Assembly (NCBI GenBank): GCA_047639675.1
Contig: JBLIOI010000008.1
Location: 4,654-68,653 of the forward strand
Source: JABACD01 sp047639675
Lineage (GTDB): Bacteria; Planctomycetota; UBA1135; GCA-002686595
Reading direction: 5' to 3'
DNA: 64,000 nucleotides
The notes below the pieces were generated by a model, which was given only the letters and a program-made list of their open reading frames with translations, was not told the DNA's origin and did not search any database. Below are positions 1-7,601 of the stretch, one piece after another (within the stretch, counting starts at the first letter, position 1; the number at the start of each line of letters is the position of its first letter). A program made the position numbers and the translations under genes.

Positions 1-926
1 AATTCGCTGCCGATGCGCGACCCGAGCAATTCATAGTCCTCTCCTAAGACCGCCCCCAAACGGGCCATGGCCAGCCAAACGACCTCGTACCCACGCGAGC
101 CCTTCTCGTCGCCCTTGGGTACAGGTAAGGATACGCGTACCCGTGCGTACTCGACCTTGGGATTAACGGCGAGCGCCACATTCGAAGGCAAGGTCCAGGG
201 CGTCGTGGTCCAAGCCAAGATGCTCTCCGTTTCCTCGCCTTCCTGTTCGCGCAACTTGAAGCGCACAGTCACGCTCGGATCGAGGATGTCCTGGTAGACG
301 CCAGGCTGTCCGATCTCGTGACTCGAAAGCCCAGTACCACAGCGTCCACAATAGGGCACGACGCGCTGGCCCTGGTAGACGAGGCCGTGTTCGTGAAAGC
401 GCGCGAGGATGTGCCAAACGGACTCAACGAAGCTCTCGTCGTAAGTCACATACGGCTTATCGTAGTCGAGCCAGTAACCGATGCGTTCGCTCAGCTCCTC
501 CCACTCCTTGCGATAGGTCCAAACGCTCTCGCGGCACTTCTGGTTGAATTCCGCGATGCCATAGGCTTCGATCGCAGGCTTGCCGCTGATGCCGAGACTC
601 TTCTCAACCTCGAGCTCTACCGGAAGACCGTGGGTGTCCCAACCCGCCTTGCGATCGACTCGCTTGCCTAGCATCGATTGATAACGGCAAACCGTATCCT
701 TGATCGTGCGCCCCAAGACGTGGTGGATGCCGGGACGCCCGTTGGCTGTGGGCGGCCCCTCCCAAAAGACAAAGCTAGGCGACTCCAGGCGTGCGCGACC
801 TAGTTCTCCAAGAATGTCTCGCTCGCGCCAACCCTCCAGAACGGTCTTTTCAGCCGAATCGGGATCGCGGGAGATGTCTGTGGGCAGGGGCGCAAAGCGC
901 TGGTTCTCAACTTCGGAAGTACTCAT
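1..926 (-). CDS. ileS: Isoleucyl-tRNA synthetase, N-terminal part (cut by window edge)
   Basis: Charges tRNA-Ile with isoleucine in the cytoplasm. The frame is open from the ATG at 926 to the left edge, about 308 codons, so only the N-terminal third is here. The class I HIGH-type motif is present in the form PGIHH, preceded by GPPTANGR and followed by KDT and the AGWDTHGLPVE block typical of IleS. A CGRCG zinc-type motif and TGLSSHE follow. The PGIHH form, rather than a PxGH form, points to the IleS subtype of eukaryotes and Bacteroidetes (family knowledge). The editing domain begins before the cut (AWTTTPWTLPSN). The gene lies 60 bases downstream of the prolyl oligopeptidase on the same strand. 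The identity is firm; the missing C-terminus cannot be judged. Confidence 0.95.
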   Translation of the reverse strand, partial: MSTSEVENQRFAPLPTDISRDPDSAEKTVLEGWRERDILGELGRARLESPSFVFWEGPPTANGRPGIHHVLGRTIKDTVCRYQSMLGKRVDRKAGWDTHGLPVELEVEKSLGISGKPAIEAYGIAEFNQKCRESVWTYRKEWEELSERIGYWLDYDKPYVTYDESFVESVWHILARFHEHGLVYQGQRVVPYCGRCGTGLSSHEIGQPGVYQDILDPSVTVRFKLREQEGEETESILAWTTTPWTLPSNVALAVNPKVEYARVRVSLPVPKGDEKGSRGYEVVWLAMARLGAVLGEDYELLGSRIGSE

Positions 927-986
927 TGTCCCGAGGTTCTACCAAGCCTGCGCCGGATTGTCCCGGTCCGCCCTGAAGAGGATCTC

Positions 987-3197
987 CTACTCGGCGTCCA
1001 TCCCCAGAAAGTAGCTCATAAAGGCCAAGATGTCCGCGGTCTCATCGATGCGCATGCTGGTCGACTTTCCTGCCCCGTGGCCGGCTCGGGTTTCGATGCG
1101 AATCAAGACCGGATTCTCGCCCCGATGGGCGGCCTGGAGCCGGGCGGCGAACTTGTAGGAGTGCGCCGGCACAACGCGGTCATCGTGATCGCCGGTTGTC
1201 ACCAGGGTCGCGGGATAGCTCACGCCGTCCTTTATGTTGTGTAGCGGCGAGTAGGCGTAAAGAGCTCGAAATCCCGCTGGATCCTCCGAAGTGCCGTAGT
1301 CCCCCGCCCAAGCACGGCCAATGGTGAATTCGTGATAGCGCAGCATATCCATCACCCCCACCGCCGGAAGGGCCACGGCGAATAGGTCAGGGCGCTGGAT
1401 CATGCAGGCCCCCACGAGCAAGCCGCCATTGGACCCGCCGGAGATCGCTAAGTGTTCTGGCGAGGTGTAATCGTTCGCGATCAGCCACTCCGCAGCTGCG
1501 ATGAAGTCGTCGAAGACATTCTGCTTGTTCAGCTTTGTGCCTGCCTGGTGCCACGCATGGCCATACTCGCCACCACCGCGCAGGTTGGCAACGACCAAAA
1601 CCCCGCCGCGTTCGAGCCAAACCGCATTGCTCGTCCGGAAGCTCGGAGTGAGGGAAACGTTGAAGCCGCCGTAACCGTAGAGATTCGTCGGATTCTTGCC
1701 GTCCAGCTTCAATCCGCGACGATGGACGATGAACATGGGTACACGCGTACCGTCGCTGCTGGAAAAGAAGACCTGCTTGGTCTCGAACTGTGCCGGATCC
1801 AGATCCAGCTCCGGCCGGAAGATGAGGGTTGTTGCGCCGCTAGCCACATCGAGCTCCCAATTCTCCCCGGGCGTTGCGTAGTCCGTGTAGGAAAACCAAG
1901 TGCGATCATCATCAAGATCCCCGTCAAAGCCGCGTACCGAACCAGCCCCAGGCAGTTCTTGGGTGCGTAGAAGAGTTCCATCAGTTTTGTGCACACGCAC
2001 TTCACTGTGGGCATCTCTCAAATAGACGAGCACGAAGTGACCGCCCACTGCATAGCCATCCTTCAAAGCCACGTCGCGCTCCGGAACAAGTTCACGCCAA
2101 TGGCTACGCTCAGCGTTCTGCAAGTCGATTGCAATGATGCGACCATTGGGCGCATTCAGGTTCGTTTGAACCCAGACTTCCGATCCCTTATTACCGATGT
2201 AGGTGTAGTTAGCGTCGAAGCCGCTGGCTAATTTCACGCGCAGTCCACGGCTCGGTCCAACGAGGCTGACTATCGACAAAGCCACATGACGGCTCTTCGA
2301 TTCGCGTTCGTGCAACACCACAGATTGGCGACTGGTGCTAATTCTCGCCCATGTGAAATTCCCCGCCGGAGACGCGTCGGCTAGAACAATATCCTCCTCT
2401 TCCGAAGTGCCCATGGTGTGCAAGCAAACTTCGTTGGCGGAATTGCGCGCGTGCAACTCACTACCTGCCGCGACCAGAGCGAAGCGCGAGTAGATCACGC
2501 CTTGACCGCCTTCCGTCCAATCCAGGCCGCCAAACTTGTTGCGAGTGATGACGTCAGGCAGGTGCTCGCCAGTTTCAACCGACAAGAAGCGCCAATTCAC
2601 CCAATCCGAACCGCCATCGGAAGTCCCGTAGGCCAAGACGTTGCCGTCCGGACTTGGAACAATGCCAGCGATGGAAACGGTGCCATCGGGCGATAGTGTC
2701 GTTGGATCGAGAAGCATGCGCCCGCTACCATCGAGCTTGTCCGAGACGTAGAGCGGAGTCTGATCCTGCAGGCCGTCGTTGCGGAAGAAGAAATAGTGAC
2801 CACCTGCAACCTTCGGCAGCGAATTGCGCTCGTAGTTCCAGAGCTCTTGGCAGCGCTGATGGATTTCGGCACGGGCGCTCAAGCCTTCCAGCCAATGGTC
2901 AGTCACCTCGTTCTGGGCCTTCACCCAGGCACCTGTCTCCTGGCTGTCAGGATCCTCTAACCAACGGTACGGGTCCGCGACCTGCGTCCCGTGATAGTCG
3001 GTAATCGTGTCGCCCATGCGCGCCTCCGGGTATCCCGATTCGGAGAGGACTGCGTTCGAAGGCGTCTTCGCTGCTCCCTCGGAACGATTCGGCTCCGTGG
3101 GAACCTGCGCATCCGGCGCGACACAAGCTCCGTGGACGAAGGACAAGAGAGCGAGAAAGAGAGCTCCCGAGCGCGAGACAATGCGGACACCGGCCAT
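987..3197 (-). CDS. Prolyl oligopeptidase (S9A serine peptidase), exported
   Basis: Cleaves short peptides after proline. At 736 residues the length fits the family: an N-terminal seven-bladed propeller region with the typical YRWLEDPDS start near residue 75, then the alpha/beta-hydrolase domain. The catalytic triad is visible: Ser589 in GGSNGG, Asp in the DHDDRVVP block and His in RAGHGAG. Residues 1-25 are a hydrophobic signal peptide. It ends in VHGAC, which is close to a lipobox but has His at -3, so secretion is clear and lipidation is doubtful. The ATG at 3197 is the only start that keeps the signal peptide. The gene is 76 bases downstream of the Gfo/Idh oxidoreductase and 60 upstream of ileS; no functional link to either is apparent. 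Confidence 0.93.
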   Translation of the reverse strand: MAGVRIVSRSGALFLALLSFVHGACVAPDAQVPTEPNRSEGAAKTPSNAVLSESGYPEARMGDTITDYHGTQVADPYRWLEDPDSQETGAWVKAQNEVTDHWLEGLSARAEIHQRCQELWNYERNSLPKVAGGHYFFFRNDGLQDQTPLYVSDKLDGSGRMLLDPTTLSPDGTVSIAGIVPSPDGNVLAYGTSDGGSDWVNWRFLSVETGEHLPDVITRNKFGGLDWTEGGQGVIYSRFALVAAGSELHARNSANEVCLHTMGTSEEEDIVLADASPAGNFTWARISTSRQSVVLHERESKSRHVALSIVSLVGPSRGLRVKLASGFDANYTYIGNKGSEVWVQTNLNAPNGRIIAIDLQNAERSHWRELVPERDVALKDGYAVGGHFVLVYLRDAHSEVRVHKTDGTLLRTQELPGAGSVRGFDGDLDDDRTWFSYTDYATPGENWELDVASGATTLIFRPELDLDPAQFETKQVFFSSSDGTRVPMFIVHRRGLKLDGKNPTNLYGYGGFNVSLTPSFRTSNAVWLERGGVLVVANLRGGGEYGHAWHQAGTKLNKQNVFDDFIAAAEWLIANDYTSPEHLAISGGSNGGLLVGACMIQRPDLFAVALPAVGVMDMLRYHEFTIGRAWAGDYGTSEDPAGFRALYAYSPLHNIKDGVSYPATLVTTGDHDDRVVPAHSYKFAARLQAAHRGENPVLIRIETRAGHGAGKSTSMRIDETADILAFMSYFLGMDAE

Positions 3198-3273
3198 GGA
3201 CTTTCCCTATGGGTTGGCTACTTGTGAAGTCTGTTGATTCTGAACAGCGCAAAAGAAGCGCTGAACCCTGGGT

Positions 3274-4284
3274 CTACCAGGACTGTTCTTTGATCGCCGC
3301 AGAAATTCGCTCGGCAAGCGCCAAAGCCTTGCGACCATCCTCGCCAGAAACGTCAGGTTTCGATCCTGTGCGCACGCAATCGAGGAAGTGCGCTAGCTCT
3401 GCTTGCAAGGGACGCTGCTCGCCCTCTAGCGTCAACTCAGTGACCGAGAGTACCTTCTCTGTGATCCAGTCCTTCTGAAGCGCGAGCGCTAGGGGGTCCG
3501 CGGATCGCAATGCGACACGGCCACTCTCCCACTCTTCGCCCTTGGCCACGTGGAGGCCGTAGTTCTTTTGAAAGTCTAAGCTGACGTAGCCCTTGCTTGA
3601 GAACATGCGAAAGCGACGCATGGGCTCGAGGCTCGCCCGGCTAGCGGATAGGTTTGCGCGACAGCCGTTGGCAAAGACCAAACGCACGGAGGCCACGTCT
3701 TCGCAATCGGTCAAGATCGCGCCGCCGGCACAATCGATACTCTCAATTTCAGAGTCAACGAAGTGCAGGATCAGATCCAAGTCATGAATCATCAGGTCGT
3801 GCACAACGCCCACATCCATGGCCCGGAAAGAGAAGGGCGCCAAGCGGTGAACTTCGATGAAGCGTGGCTCCATGTTCATTTCACGCACAATGCGCACCCC
3901 CGGCTGAAAGCGCTCCACATGGCCTACGCTGAGCAGGGCGCCCCCCTTCTTCGCTGCAGCTAGAATTGTGTCCGCGTCCTCAAGGTTGCCAGCCAACGGT
4001 TTTTCAACCAAGCACGGCAAACCGCGCTCCAGTAGCGGGGCCGCGACGGCTGCGTGATGAATCGTCGGTACAACTACGCTGACAGCCTCGACTCCATCCG
4101 GAATCTCAGACGGATCAGAAAGCGCCAAGCAGCCGTACATCGCTGCGACCTTCTCCGCGTTATCGCCATCGTCATCGATGACAGCCACTAATTCGGCGTT
4201 GGGATCCTCATGATAAATCATGGCATGTATCTTGCCCAGATGACCGACCCCGACCACCGCAACCTTTAGCTTGCGATCGCTCAC
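3274..4284 (-). CDS. Gfo/Idh/MocA oxidoreductase of the lpxA operon (GnnA-like candidate)
   Basis: A 336-residue NAD(P)-dependent oxidoreductase. The N-terminal Rossmann fold starts with VAVVGVGHLGKIH, and the EKPL motif with its conserved lysine is present near residue 95. No signal peptide, so cytoplasmic. The start is a GTG overlapping the lpxA stop (TAGTG), which implies translational coupling. Known: in Acidithiobacillus and Leptospira a Gfo-family enzyme, GnnA, encoded beside lpxA oxidises the 3-OH of UDP-GlcNAc, and GnnB aminates it, giving lipid A with amide-linked acyl chains. Position and family fit GnnA, but no GnnB-type aminotransferase lies in this window, so the substrate is inferred. 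The alternative is a sugar-nucleotide dehydrogenase of another envelope pathway. Confidence 0.85.
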   Translation of the reverse strand: MSDRKLKVAVVGVGHLGKIHAMIYHEDPNAELVAVIDDDGDNAEKVAAMYGCLALSDPSEIPDGVEAVSVVVPTIHHAAVAAPLLERGLPCLVEKPLAGNLEDADTILAAAKKGGALLSVGHVERFQPGVRIVREMNMEPRFIEVHRLAPFSFRAMDVGVVHDLMIHDLDLILHFVDSEIESIDCAGGAILTDCEDVASVRLVFANGCRANLSASRASLEPMRRFRMFSSKGYVSLDFQKNYGLHVAKGEEWESGRVALRSADPLALALQKDWITEKVLSVTELTLEGEQRPLQAELAHFLDCVRTGSKPDVSGEDGRKALALAERISAAIKEQSW

Positions 4285-5132
4285 TACCGGATTCCCGCCG
4301 CGAGGCGAGCAGCGCCTTCCTTCGCAAATTCTTCGCGCCTACCCTCACGGTAGCGCCCCTTGCGACCTTCTTCGCTGAGTTGCAAGCTCTTGATCAGGAC
4401 CTGGACAATCTCGGGAATGTCCGTTTCTGCGCGCAGCGCTTCCAAGGCAACCAGTTGAGGATCCTTGGACCTATAGATTTTACGGAAGGCCACGCGCAAG
4501 TGTTCGATGTCAGACTCCGAAAAGCCCGCGCGCTGCAAGCCAACACTATTCACATTGCGGACGCGCGAACGGCGCCCCTCAATGATCATGAAAGGCGGAA
4601 CATCGCGCTCGATTCGCGTCATTCCTCCGACATAGGCGTAGTCACCGACTGTCACGAAGTGGTGCGCGCCCACCGCGCCTGAAATATTAGCGCCCTTTCC
4701 GATGTGGACGTGCCCCGCCAACATCACGTTGTTGGCCAGGATCACCTTGTCCTCGATCAAGCAATCGTGGGCAATATGACTACAGGCCATCAGCAAGCAG
4801 CCGTCCCCCACCTTCGTCAGGGCACCGCCTTTGAGCGTTCCGCGATTGATGGTCACAAATTCGCGAATCATATTCCCATCGCCAATCTCCACCTGAGTGG
4901 GCTCACCGCGATAAGAGATGTCCTGGGGGTCTGCGCCGATGCTAGCCTGCCCAACGATGTGATTGCGTGCACCGATGGACGTTACGCCGTCAATTACGAC
5001 CTGCGGTCCGATACGTGTGCCATCACCGATACGAACATTGGGGCCGATGTAATTGTACGGCCCGACGTTCACATCAATACCGAGTTCTGCGCCCGGGTCA
5101 ACTATCGCCGTCTTGTGAATCTCTGTTCCCAT
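4284..5132 (-). CDS. lpxA: UDP-N-acetylglucosamine acyltransferase LpxA
   Basis: First acyl transfer of lipid A synthesis: moves an R-3-hydroxyacyl chain from ACP to UDP-GlcNAc. The first ~190 of 282 residues are hexapeptide repeats of a left-handed beta helix. The catalytic histidine is in SHIAHDC. The C-terminal helical part (YRSKDPQ, AGFSESDIEHL) matches the family. The E. coli NHAT segment after the helix is replaced by GRRSRVRN, so some substrate-contact residues differ. It lies 30 bases downstream of lpxC-fabZ and overlaps the next gene by one base. The ATG at 5132 has only weak ribosome-site character. Confidence 0.95.
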   Translation of the reverse strand: MGTEIHKTAIVDPGAELGIDVNVGPYNYIGPNVRIGDGTRIGPQVVIDGVTSIGARNHIVGQASIGADPQDISYRGEPTQVEIGDGNMIREFVTINRGTLKGGALTKVGDGCLLMACSHIAHDCLIEDKVILANNVMLAGHVHIGKGANISGAVGAHHFVTVGDYAYVGGMTRIERDVPPFMIIEGRRSRVRNVNSVGLQRAGFSESDIEHLRVAFRKIYRSKDPQLVALEALRAETDIPEIVQVLIKSLQLSEEGRKGRYREGRREEFAKEGAARLAAGIR

Positions 5133-5162
5133 AATACTTTCGCGCCTCTGGTTCCCAGACGC

Positions 5163-6458
5163 TTAGGCGTCGACCATGGTAAACATCAAAGTTGCCTCAC
5201 AAACGATTCTGCCCGCAACGGTTCCGACTCCTTTGACTCGTGCAATTTTGCCTTTCATCCGTTCCGTCTCGACCTCGATCCGCAACTGATCGCCGGGGGT
5301 CACTTGGCCGCGTAACTTAACCTTGTCAATTGACCAGAGGACCGCCAGCTTGCCGGTGTTCTCCAGCTTACGCAAAAGCAGCACTCCTGCGAGTTGAGCC
5401 ATTGATTCAAGCTGCAAAACCCCGGGCATTAAGGGCTGGTCAGGGAAGTGTCCTGCAAAATAAGGTTCGTTGATCGTGACGTTCTTGATCGCCACCGCCT
5501 TGCGGTAGCCATCGATTTCGATCACGCGGTCGATCATCATGAAGGGGTAACGGTGCGGCAACATGCGCAAGATCTCACGCACATCGAGTCCCGACTCACG
5601 CGTAATGACACCGCCAGTCTCCTCTTTCTGCATCAGATCGAGCAGCTTGCGTACAAGCTCCGCGTTCAGTTTGTGACCGGAACGCGTTCCGATCACATGA
5701 GCCTGCAATTGAGCGCCAAGTAGCTGCAAGTCGCCGACCAGGTCGAGCATCTTGTGACGGACGGGCTCGCCGGGCAAACGCATCTCGGTCTGCGGATCGC
5801 CAAGCACCATCGTGTTCTCGCGAGTCGCCCCCTTGCCTAGTCCTGCGGCCTGAAGAGCCTCGACCTCAGAGGCCAAACAGAAGGTGCGCGCCGGTGCGAT
5901 CTCCGTGCTGAACACTTCAGGTGTGATGTCGAAGCGCAGACACCCGCCACCTTCCAGCTCAGGATCATCGAAGGAGGCTATGTATTGCACGCTAAGGAAT
6001 TCATTGTCGGTGGGTAGCGCCACCAATGAGGAATCCCCATGCCGCACATAGATCGCTTGCGTGAGCTTGAAGACGCGCGCCTCCAGCCGCTGCTCGGACA
6101 GGCCCGCCTGCTCGAACATCTCGACGAAATTCGCCGCACTGCCATCGAGTCCGGGCATTTCTGTTCCGGACATCTCCACTTTTAGATTGTCGATCCCCAG
6201 GCCGCCGCAAGCTGCCAGGAAGTGTTCAATGGTTTCGACACAAACCGGTCCGCGCTGCAATCGCGAGCGGCGATCCGAATCGGAATAGAAACTAACGTTG
6301 GCTGGAATCGCCTGGGAATCGGGGACGTCAGTGCGCAGGAACTCGATGCCTGTGCCTGGCGGCGCATTGAGTACGCGGACCTTTACTGTCTCTCCGCTAT
6401 GCAATCCGATCCCTTCGAACTCAACTGCGGTCTTAAGTGTTCTTTGCTGGCGCGTCAC
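5163..6458 (-). CDS. lpxC/fabZ: Bifunctional LpxC-FabZ: UDP-acyl-GlcNAc deacetylase fused to hydroxyacyl-ACP dehydratase
   Basis: Two enzymes in one 431-residue chain. Residues 1 to ~280 are LpxC, the zinc deacetylase committing UDP-GlcNAc to lipid A: zinc ligands in IEHFLAACGG and HKMLDLVGD, the MPGLDGSA block, and catalytic histidine in SGHKLN. Residues ~290-431 are FabZ, 3-hydroxyacyl-ACP dehydratase: LPHRYPFMMIDRV with the catalytic His, and GHFPDQPLMPGV followed by LESMAQ. The fusion is known in Bacteroidetes, Chlorobi and Planctomycetota; both enzymes compete for 3-hydroxyacyl-ACP flux. The start is GTG, overlapping the lpxD stop (GTGA), with a GAGGGGG ribosome site just upstream. Both active sites look complete. 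Confidence 0.96.
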   Translation of the reverse strand: MTRQQRTLKTAVEFEGIGLHSGETVKVRVLNAPPGTGIEFLRTDVPDSQAIPANVSFYSDSDRRSRLQRGPVCVETIEHFLAACGGLGIDNLKVEMSGTEMPGLDGSAANFVEMFEQAGLSEQRLEARVFKLTQAIYVRHGDSSLVALPTDNEFLSVQYIASFDDPELEGGGCLRFDITPEVFSTEIAPARTFCLASEVEALQAAGLGKGATRENTMVLGDPQTEMRLPGEPVRHKMLDLVGDLQLLGAQLQAHVIGTRSGHKLNAELVRKLLDLMQKEETGGVITRESGLDVREILRMLPHRYPFMMIDRVIEIDGYRKAVAIKNVTINEPYFAGHFPDQPLMPGVLQLESMAQLAGVLLLRKLENTGKLAVLWSIDKVKLRGQVTPGDQLRIEVETERMKGKIARVKGVGTVAGRIVCEATLMFTMVDA

Positions 6459-7540
6459 TTGGCCCCCTCTTCAATCTGACTCTCGAGTTTCTCGATCCGT
6501 TTCAATAACGACTGCAGCTGATCCCTGAGACGTGGGACCCGTTTCATATTCGCCACATCGCGTAAGACTGAATTGACCGGTCGCGCCGGCCAACCCGTAA
6601 CTTGTGCGCCAGCTGCCACGTGGCTTGTCACGCCTGCTTGGCCGCCAACCTGGGCGCCAGCGCCAATCGTCAGATGTCCGCCGACCCCTGATTGCCCGGC
6701 GAGGATCGCGCGTTTACCGATGGAGACAGAGCCCGCCAGCCCTACTAGAGCAACGATCAGCGCCGCGTCATCGATGATGCAGTTGTGCGCGACCTGGACC
6801 AAGTTATCGAGCTTGACCTGATTGCCGAGGCGTGTCACTCCAAAGCGCGCACGGTCGATGGCGCAGTTCGCGCCGATCTCAACGTCATCCCCGAGGATCA
6901 CGGTGCCGCACTGGGGAATCTTCGACCAGCCTTCGGCTGTAGGCTCGTAGCCAAAACCGTCGGAACCAATCACCGTTCCCGAGTGCACGCTACAGCGCTC
7001 GCCGAGTTCAACCCGCGAGTACAAGACCACGTTGGCATGGAGCACAGTGTCAGCTCCAATGCGTACTCGGTCCGCCACCTTGACGCCGGCGTGCAACACA
7101 ACACCGTCTCCCAATTCCGCCCCTTCCCCTACCGAGCACAAGGGCCCGATCGAAACCTTCTCGCCCAAGCGCGCTGATGGATGCACGACACTGCTCGGAT
7201 GAACGCCGACTTCGACGGGAATCTCGGCGGGCGCAAACAAGGCGACCACCTTGGTAAAGACCCGATTCGGATCGTCGACGCGCAGCAGCGCAAGGTCGGT
7301 ACGAACGCACTTCACGTCGTGCCCGACGATCACCGCCGCGGCACGGGTCGTTTCCAAGAGCGGCGCGTAACGCGGGTTGGCCAGGAAAGAAATGTTCTGC
7401 TCATCCGCACCTTCCAAGTCCGCCGGGCCGACGACAACACGCGAGCCGTCCCCTTCGAGGACAGCTCCGCAGTGTTCGGCGATATCTGAAACGGTCTTGG
7501 CCACCTTGACTCTTACGTACGTGCTTAGCTTAACTTCCAC
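6455..7540 (-). CDS. lpxD: UDP-3-O-(3-hydroxyacyl)glucosamine N-acyltransferase LpxD
   Basis: Adds the second, N-linked hydroxyacyl chain in lipid A synthesis. Of 361 residues, the first ~100 are the uridine-binding domain (ISFLANPRYAPLL). They are followed by hexapeptide beta-helix repeats with the catalytic histidine in VQVAHNC, the GSDGFGY substrate loop and the TGWPARP turn. The last ~25 residues form a helical/coiled tail. The start codon at 7540 is GTG, supported by a GGGGAG ribosome site six bases upstream. The stop overlaps the lpxC-fabZ start by four bases. It lies 62 bases downstream of bamA. In many proteobacteria skp sits between bamA and lpxD; no skp is here. Confidence 0.95.
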   Translation of the reverse strand: MEVKLSTYVRVKVAKTVSDIAEHCGAVLEGDGSRVVVGPADLEGADEQNISFLANPRYAPLLETTRAAAVIVGHDVKCVRTDLALLRVDDPNRVFTKVVALFAPAEIPVEVGVHPSSVVHPSARLGEKVSIGPLCSVGEGAELGDGVVLHAGVKVADRVRIGADTVLHANVVLYSRVELGERCSVHSGTVIGSDGFGYEPTAEGWSKIPQCGTVILGDDVEIGANCAIDRARFGVTRLGNQVKLDNLVQVAHNCIIDDAALIVALVGLAGSVSIGKRAILAGQSGVGGHLTIGAGAQVGGQAGVTSHVAAGAQVTGWPARPVNSVLRDVANMKRVPRLRDQLQSLLKRIEKLESQIEEGAK

Positions 7541-7601
7541 GAAGCGCTCCCCAATTGGGCGCTCCTAAGGTGCCCCAGATTAGCGCATCGCCGACCAGGT
7601 G

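Noticed and set aside
987..3197. Lipoprotein call for the prolyl oligopeptidase
   Set aside because: The Cys follows VHGA, with His at -3, which does not meet the lipobox rule; ordinary secretion is the safer call.
4704..5315. 203-codon plus-strand frame across the lpxA / lpxC-fabZ junction
   Set aside because: Lies opposite two strongly identified genes and has no coherent domain.
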